Part shown: positions 51,501 through 60,500 of the stretch, one piece after another | How the letters are laid out: the number at the start of each line of letters is the position of its first letter | Numbering within the stretch: the stretch's first letter is position 1 | Origin: Owenia fusiformis | Lineage: Eukaryota > Annelida > Polychaeta > Sabellida > Oweniidae | Direction of reading: 5' to 3' | Assembly: GCA_903813345.2 (NCBI GenBank) | Contig: CAIIXF020000003.1 | Span: forward strand, 15,330,931-15,394,930 | DNA: 64,000 nucleotides | Notes under the pieces: model-generated | Database searches by the model: none | Told to the model about the DNA's origin: nothing | Seen by the model: only the letters and a program-made list of their open reading frames with translations | Made by a program: the position numbers and the translations under genes

Positions 51501-54500
51501 CAAAATCTAGGTCAAATTCATAGTTTATCCTTATTTTTGCGATTCTGACACTACACTTTAATTATATTCCTCGAAATTGTGTATACATGTAGCCAAGAGT
51601 GTGCTAATAGCGTAAGCCTTTTGCCGTCAGAAAGTATTTTGACCCACTTTTGAGATATGGTGTCCGAAAAGTAGGTCAAAATAAAAAGTTCTCCAAATTT
51701 GACGTTTGAGTTATGAATTAAGAATAGAATTTTCCCAGAAAACCAAATCTGCTAACTAAATTTCGATTCGACTTCCGGTTCCAAAGTTATGGCGTGTCCG
51801 AAAAGTAGGTCAAAATAAAAATTCGCCAAATTTAACGTATGAGTTATGAATTAGGGGAAGAATTTTGTCAGGAATCCGAATCTGCAAATCAAATTTCGAT
51901 CCGACTTCCGGTTCGGAAGTTATGGCGTTTTGAAATTTCAAGAAAAATCGATCTGATGGTATCCTGATAGAAAGTCAAGAGTTGAGAAGAAAATATTGAA
52001 AAATGCATCCATCCTTCCTTTCTGATCCTATCCTTCCCTTCCTATCTACCCTTGCTTCGTATCCTCTCCTTCCTATCCTTCCTATTCTATTCTATCCTTC
52101 TTTCCTATTCTATCCTATCGTTCCTTCCTATTCTATCGTATCCTTCCTTCCCTTTTCATCCATCCATCCATCCATCCATCTTTTTCTGGATGACTTAGCT
52201 TATTTTGGATGACTTGGCTTATTCTGGATGACTCGGCTAAAAAAAGTCTAGATCTGGAGTCTGAAATTGAACTCGTTCAATTTCCAAAATCTAGTTATTA
52301 TTCTTATTATTCCGTAGCCGTTATTTCAGAAACTATAAGGTATCCAGTAAAGACCATTATACAGTTTATTTAGGTTCAGTATCTAGTTGGTGGGAAATTG
52401 GGTCAAATTTTTATCTAGGTCAAAGGTCAGGAACTGGGTCAAATCCAGTACGTTGTCACTTTTTTCGATTTTCTCAGTCGTCCTTCAATATTTTCGATCC
52501 GGGTTTTTTTCATTGTGTTCCTTATAAAAAAGTAGGAAAGCTAGGGTCGATTTAGTTTTTTGATATCTCAAACCGATTTCGAGATATCAGTGTCCGAAAA
52601 CGAGGTCCAAAAAAAAGTTTTCCAAATCAAATGTCCAGGATATTAGTCTTATAGGGAATTTTCTCAGGATTCCGAATCTGAAAACCAAATTCGGATCAAC
52701 CTTCCGGTTCGGAAGTTATGGCGTTTTGAAAACTCAAAAATCGCTAAATTTGGTGCCCATGTTAAGTCAATGGGAAAAAAGATTTTTTTGAAGTGAAAAA
52801 TACAAAATATAGACTGAGTTCAGCTTCATATAATCAAAGCCTTTAAAAGAAGGGGACCTCAAAAGCCACATAGCTTCAAAATTTGGACACCAAAATGCCT
52901 AGGTCAAAATCTAGGTCAATTTCCAAGTTTTTTCTTATTTTTGCGATTCTGACACTACACTTTAATTATATTCTTCGAAATTGTGTATACATGTAGCCAA
53001 GAGTGTGCTAATAGCGTTAGCCTTTTGCCGTCAGAAAGTATTTTGACCCACTTTTGAGATATGGTGTCCGAAAAGTAGGTCAAAATAGAAAGTTCTCCAA
53101 ATTTAACGTTTGAGTTATGAATTAAGGATAGAATTTTCTCAGAAATCCGAATCTGCAAACCAAATTTGGATCCGACTTCCGGTTCCAAAGTTATGGCGTG
53201 TCCAAAAAGTAGGTCAAAATAAAAATTCGCCAAATTTAATGTATGAGTTGTGAGTTGAATTTGTGGGTAGAATTTTGTCAGGAATCTGAATCTTTAAATC
53301 AAATTTAGATCCGACTTCCGGTTCGGAAGTTATGGCGTTTTGGAATTTCGGAAAATCGATCTGATGGTATCCTGATAGAAAGTCAAGAGTAGAGAAGAAA
53401 ATATTGAAAAATTCATCCATCCTTCCTATCTGATCCTATCCTATCCTATCCTTCCTATCTATCCTTCCTTCGTATCCTTTCCTTCCTATCCTTCCTATCC
53501 TCTCCTATCATATCCTTTCTTCCTATTCTGTTCTATCCTATCCTTCTTTCTTATTCTATCCTATCGTTCCTTCGCATTCTATCCTATCCTACCTTCCTAT
53601 TTTATCCATCCATCTTATTCTAGATGACTCAGCTTATTCTGGATGACTCGGCTTATTTTAGATGACTGGGCTTAAAAAAGTCTAGATCTGGAGTCTGAAA
53701 TTGAACTTCGTTCAATTTCCAAAGTCTAGTTATTATTATTATTCTTTGGGAGTTTTTTCAATAACTGTTAGGTATCCAGTAAGGACCATAATACAGTTTA
53801 TTTAGGTTCAGTATCTAGTTGGTGGGAAATTGGGTCAAATTTTTATCTAGGTCAAAGGTCAAGAACTAGGTCAAATCCAGTACTTTGTCACTTTTTTCGA
53901 TTTTCTCGGTTGTCCTTCAATATTTTCGATCCGGGTTTTTTTCATTGTGTTCCTTATAAAAAAGTAGGAAATCTAGGGTCGATTTAGTTTTTTGATATCT
54001 CAAACCGATTTCGAGATATCAGTGTCCGAAAACGAGGTCCAAAAAAAAGTTCTCCGAATCAAATGTCCAGGATATTAGTCTTACAGGAAATTTTCTCAGG
54101 ATTCCGAATCTGAAAACGAAATTTAGATCAGACTTCCGGTTCTGAAGTTATGGCGTTTTGAAAACTAAAAAATCGCTAAATTTTGAGCCCATGTTAAGTC
54201 AATGGGAAAAAAGATTTTTTTGAAGTGAAAAATACGAAATATAGACTAAGTTCAGCTAAATATAATGAAAGCTTTTAAAAGAATGGGACCTCAAAAGCCA
54301 TCTAGCTTTAAAATTTGGACACCAAAATGCCTAGGTCAAAATGTAGGTCAAATTCAAAGTTTTTTCTTATTTTTGCGATTCTGACACTACACTTTAATTA
54401 TATTCCTTGAAATTGTGTATACATGTAGCCAAGAGTGTGCTAATAGCGTTAGCCTTTTGCCGTCAGAAAGTATTTTGACCCACTTTTGAGATATGGTGTC

Positions 54501-57500
54501 CGAAAAGTAGGTCAAAATAAAAAGTTCTCCAAATTTAACGTTTGAGTTATGAATAAAGAATAGAATTTTCTCAGAAATCCGAATCTGCAAACCAAATTTC
54601 GATCCGACTTCCGGTTCCGAAATTATGGCGTGTCCAAAAAGTAGGTCAAAATAAAAATTCGCCAAATTTAATGTATGAGTTATGAATTAGGGGTAGAATT
54701 TTGTCAGGAATCCGAATCTTTAAATCAAATTTAGGTCCGACTTCCGGTTCGGAAGTTATGGCGTTTTGAAATTTTGGAAAATCGATCTGATGGTATCCTT
54801 ATAGAAAGTCAAGAGTAGAGAAGAAAATATTGAAAAATTCATCCATCCTTCCTATCTGATCTTATCCTATCCTATCTTTCCTTCGTATCCTTTCCTTCCT
54901 ATCCTTCCTTTTCCTCTCCTATCATATCCTTTCTTCCTATTCTGTTCTACCCCATCCTTCTTTCTTATTCTATCCTATCGTTCCTTCCCATTCTATCCTA
55001 TCCTACCTTCCTGTTTTATCCATCCATCTTATTCTGGATGACTGGGCTTATTCTGGATGACTCGGCTTATTTTAGATGACTGGGCTTAAAAAAGTCTGGA
55101 TCTGGAGTCTGAAATTGAACTTCGTTCAATTTCCCAAGTCTAGTTATTATTATTCTTTCTTTGCGCGTTTTCTCAGCAACTAGAGGGACTTTCTGAAATC
55201 TGCTTACATGGTTAAATAGGTAATGAGACCTAGTTTCTGGGAAATTAGGTCAAATTTTTATCTAGGTCAAAGGTCAAAATCTAGGTCAAATTATCATTTT
55301 GTCAATTATCTCTGTCATTTTTCAATATTTTTTCAAAATTTTTTTTTTAACGTGTAGCCAAGAAAAAGAGGATTCGACTGTGAGTAATCAGTTTTTTGAT
55401 TACTTTTACCGATTTTGAGATATTGCGTCTGGAAAGTAGGTCAAACGAAAAAGTTCTCCAAATTCAACGTATGAGTTATGAAATAAGTGTAAAATTTCCT
55501 CAGGAATCCAAATCTGCAAACTAAATTTCGATCTGACTTCCGGTTCGGAAGCTATAGCGTTTCGAAATTGCTAAATTTGGTGCCCATGTTAAGCCAATGG
55601 GAAAAAAGACTTTTTCGAAGTGTAAAATACAAGATATAGACTGAGTACAGCTTAACATAATGAATGCCCATAAAAGAAGGGGGCCTCAAAAGCTACCTAG
55701 CTTCAAAATTTGGACATCAAAATGCCTAGGTCAAAATCTAGGTCAAATTTATTGTTTTTCCTTATTTTTACGATTCCGACACTACACTTTAATAATTTTC
55801 TTCAAAATTTTGTATACAGGTAGCCAAAAGTGTGCTAATAGTGTAAGCCTTTTGCCGTCAGAAAGTATTTTGACCCACTTTTGAGATATGGTGTCCGAAA
55901 AGTAGGTCAAACTAAAAAGTTCTCCGAATTTAACGTATGAGTTATGAATTGAGGGTAGAATTTTCTCAGGAATCCAAATCTGCAAACCAAATTTCAATCC
56001 GACTTTTGGTTTGGAATTTATGTCGTTTTGAAAGCTCAAAAATCGCTAAATTTGGTGCCCCATGTTATGGCAATGGGAAAAAAGATTTTTTTGAAGTGTA
56101 AAATACGAGATAAAGACTGAGTACAGCTTCACATAATGAAAGCCTATCAAAGAAAGGGACCTCAAAAGCTAGCTAGCTTCACAATTTGGTCACCAAAATG
56201 CCTAGGTCAAAATCTGGTTCAAATTTATAGTTTTAACTTATTTTTGCGATTCTGACACTACACTTTAATTATTTGCTTCAAAATTTTGTATACATGTAGC
56301 AAAGAGTGTGCTAATAGTGTTAGCCTTTTGCCGTCAGAAAGTATTTTGACCCACTTTTGAGATATAGTGTCCGAAAAGTAGGTCAACATGAAAGTTTCTC
56401 CAAATTTAACGTATGAGTTATGAATTAAGGGTAGAATTTTCTCAGGAATCAGAATCTTTAAACCAAATTTCGATCCAACTTCTGATTAGATAGTTATAGC
56501 GGTTTGAAGTCTCGAAAAGTCGATATGATGATATCCCCATGTTAAGCCAATGGAGTCGAAGATAACATTCTTAAGAGTTGTCTAAATGTCTATATTCTAG
56601 CTGACTCAGCTTATTCTGAATGACTCAGCTTACAAGTATTTGGATGACTCAGCTTAAAAAAAGTATTAAATCTGGAGTCTTAAATTGAACTTGTTCAATT
56701 TACATGTCTAGTTATTATTATTATATCTTGGTTACCGCCATATTTGGCGAGCAATACCTCATTGGCAATACCTCATTGGTATATTCCATATTTTACGTAT
56801 TTTTACACTCGAAGACAGAGCCAGAAACCCCTCCTTGGAGGAGCCCTGTGTTCTTTTTTGTGCACAGGTACACAGACATACAGGTACACACCACAGCCTT
56901 TTATACGAGTCGTGAACCACTCAGTCAAACACCCAGAATTACATAACGCACAAACAAACTTGTCTGAACCGGGAATCGAACCCGGGGCCAAGCGATATTG
57001 GTAACCTTGCTCTGCCACTGAGCCATAGCGGGTGGACTCATAATATCTCTCTAATTTTTTTTTATTCTTCAATATATTCTTATGAAATTTTCTTAGATCA
57101 AGGCACCTGGGGCAAATTAAAATAATTGAGAGAATGAGCTTAATTAACCATGACCTTGACCCTTGTATAATAATAAGCTAGTAATCCTCAACTTCCTCCA
57201 AGTTTAGTTAATGCTTTTACAAGTGGGTATGAGGTTTTGTTGACACAATTGAAATCAGTTAATATAACATGTTAAAGAGATCACTCATCTTGTCTCCTTC
57301 ATCTTGAGTTAAAGAAAGTAGAAGGGTTTGAGATGAGTTGAGATTGTCACAACTTCAAAATATCTTTTTGCTCTAGTAATTCCATACAAGAACACAAATG
57401 TGTACAAAATGTCCCCACCTATGGGTGATCCCGTCAAATGGTTATCCTAAAAATGAGTAGACAAGACTTTACCGACACAATTTGAGGACGGAAAATCCAA

Positions 57501-60500
57501 AATGGCCACCTTAAAATTTACCCAGAATGCCAAAAAATTAGTCAGTTCTAGATTTTCATACTAAGAAACACCCCTGAAAATTTGAAATTGATCCGTCACA
57601 CAGTTAACCAGAAAACATGTAAACAAGACTTTACAGACAAGATTTGAGGACAGAAAATCCAAAATGGCTGCCTTGACATTTATCCAGAATGCCAAAAAAC
57701 TAATCTGTTCTAGATTTTCAACCGAAGAATCATCCCTGAAAATTATAAATTGATCTACCAAACGGTTCACCTGGAAATGCGTAGACAAGACTTTACAAAC
57801 AAGATTTTAGGACAGAAAATCCAAAATGGCTGCCTTGACATTTACCCAGAATGCCCAAAAACTAATCAGATCTAGATTTTCATACTAAGAATCATCCCTG
57901 AAAATTTGAAATTGATCTACCAAACGGTTCACCTAAAAACGTGTAGACAAGACTTTACAGGCAAGATTTTAAGACGGAAAATCCAAAATGGCTGCCTTGA
58001 CATTTATCCAGAATGCATAAAAACTAATCAGATTTAGATTTTCATACTAAGAATCAGCCCTGAAAATTTGAAATTGATCTACCAAACAGTTCACCTGGAA
58101 ATGTGTAGACAAGACTTTACAGACGAGATTTTAGGACAGAAAATCCAAAATGGCTGCCTTGACATTTACCCAGAATGCCCAAAAACTAATCAGATCTAGA
58201 TTTTCATACTAAGAATCACCCCTGAAAATTTCAAATTGATCTACCAAACGGTTCACCTAAAAACGCGTAGACAAGACTTAACAGGCAAGATTTTAAGACG
58301 GAAAATCCAAAATGGCTGCCTTGACATTTATCCAGAATGCCCAAAAACTAATCAGATCTAGATTTTCATACTGAGAATCATCCCTGAAAATTTCAAATTG
58401 ATCTACCAAACGGTTCACCTGGAAATGCGTAGACAAGACTTTACAGACAAGATTTTAGGACGGAAAACCCGCTGCCTTGACATTTACCCAGAATGCCAAA
58501 AAACTAATCAGATCTAGATCTTCATACTGAGAATCATCCCTGAAAATTTGAAATTGATCTACCAAACGGTTCACCTGAAAATGCGTAGACAAGACTTTAC
58601 AGACACGATTTCAGGACGGAAAATCCAAAATGGCTGCCTTGCCATTTACCCAGAATGCCCAAAAACTAATCAGATCTAGATTTTCATACTAAGAATCATC
58701 CCTGAAAATTTGAAATTGATCTACCAAACGGTTCACCTGAAAACATTCAAAATGGCTGACATGACTGAGCTAACAGGTCCAAAACCTAATCAGATCTAGA
58801 ATGAAGTGAGCTGAACAAGATGTTAAAGTTTTAAAAGCAACTGTGAAGCCGTTTTTCTTAAAGTTTGCAGACAAGGATTTTAGCAATTGACTTCAAAATG
58901 GCCGACAGGAAGTAGGTATCGAGATAATTTTTTTTCATCCACATCTGTATGCACTCATAACCCAGATAGCACAAAGACGTCGGGCCGACGTCGCTATTGG
59001 TGGCCATTGGTTGGCATGGTCGCAGTTGGCAAATTGTAGTTGGGCCAACGTTGGCCCGTCGTTGGCTGCCGCTAATACCATGGATCAAAATTGCAGTTGG
59101 CAAATTGTAGTTGGGCCAACGTTGGCCCGTCGTTGGCTGCCGCTAATAACAGGATCAAAATTGCAGTTGGCAAATTGTAGTTGGGCCAACGTTGGCCCGT
59201 CGTTGGCTGCCGCTAATACCATGGATCAAAATTGCAGTTGGCAAATTGTAGTTGGGCCAACGTTGGCCCGTCGTTGGCTGCCGCTAATACCATGGATCAA
59301 AATTGCAGTTGGCAAATTGTAGTTGGGCCAACGTTGGCCCGTCGTTGGCTGCCGCTAATACCAGGGAGCCACCTATCGATAAATCAGTGCAAAATTGCAG
59401 TTGGCAAATTGTAGTTGGGCCAACGTTGGCCCGTCGTTGGCTGCCACTAATACCAGGAAGCCACCTATCGATAAATCAGTGCAAAAATGCAGTTGGCAAA
59501 TTGTAGTTGGGCCAACGTTGGACCATCGTTGGCTGCCGCTAACACCAGGAAGCCACTTATCCATAAATCAGTGCAAATGCTTTGCTTAAAAATAGAAGAA
59601 AAACATACCAGCAGTCATTAAAAAAATTAAGGTAAATTTTATAAAATATTTTCTTTCAAAATTATCTGATAATGTTGTTTAACTCAGAAATATGGATTTT
59701 CGCCTTGTAATACAGTTGAAACCACTTATAAGGCTACCAAATATATTTAGTATGGAAAAACAAGCCACCATATTTTATTGATGTAGATAGGATATTATAT
59801 GTGAACACATTTACAATAAAAGTATCGAATGCCCAGATATCACAAAGATGTCGGGCCAACGTCACTACTGGTGCCCATTGGGTGGCATGATCGCAGTTGG
59901 CCCATTGTGGGCTGCCGCTAACACCAAGGAGCCAACAATGGCTGTACAAAAAAGTAAACTGTGTCAATGGTGGGCCAACGATGGGCCAACATTGGTTCTT
60001 TGGTGGCTGCCAACGTTGGACCAACGTTGGCTGGCTGGACACGCCAATGTTGGGCCAACGATGGACCAACATTGGGCCAACGATGGACCAACGTTGGTTC
60101 TTTGGTGGCTGCCAACGTTGGACCAACGTTGGCTGGCTGGACACGCCAACGTTGGGCCAACGATGGGCCAACGTTGGTTCTTTGGTGGCTGCCAACGTTG
60201 GACCAACGTTGGCTGGCTGGACACGCCAACGTTGGGCCAACGTTGGCAGCCACTGTTGGCCCACTGGCTGGCATGCTGTTGGCCCAACGTCGTTGTGCTA
60301 TCTGGGAATTATCCCTGAAAATTTGAAGGTGATATCTGTAGCGGTTTTGGAGAAAACTGACGGACGCGCCTAGGCCGACAATATGGCCCCACACTATGTG
60401 GTGGGGACATAAAAAGTTGATCCTCCCCCAATGAACTTGACATTCCTTCCTCTAAAATCTGTAATGACTTCTATATTCATTGCACACAAATTAATTCTTT

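Noticed and set aside
46057-56039. Many 60-114-codon frames in the Helentron-like array
   Set aside because: The same peptide recurs because the DNA monomer recurs; frames are short, on both strands and interrupted in other copies.
56960-57035. Functional tRNA gene
   Set aside because: A and B boxes are good, but the acceptor and anticodon arms do not pair, so it is read as a SINE head.
59734-60394. Several 100-176-codon frames on both strands
   Set aside because: They are translations of the GTTGGCC tandem repeat in all frames; length comes from lack of stops in the repeat unit, not from coding constraint.
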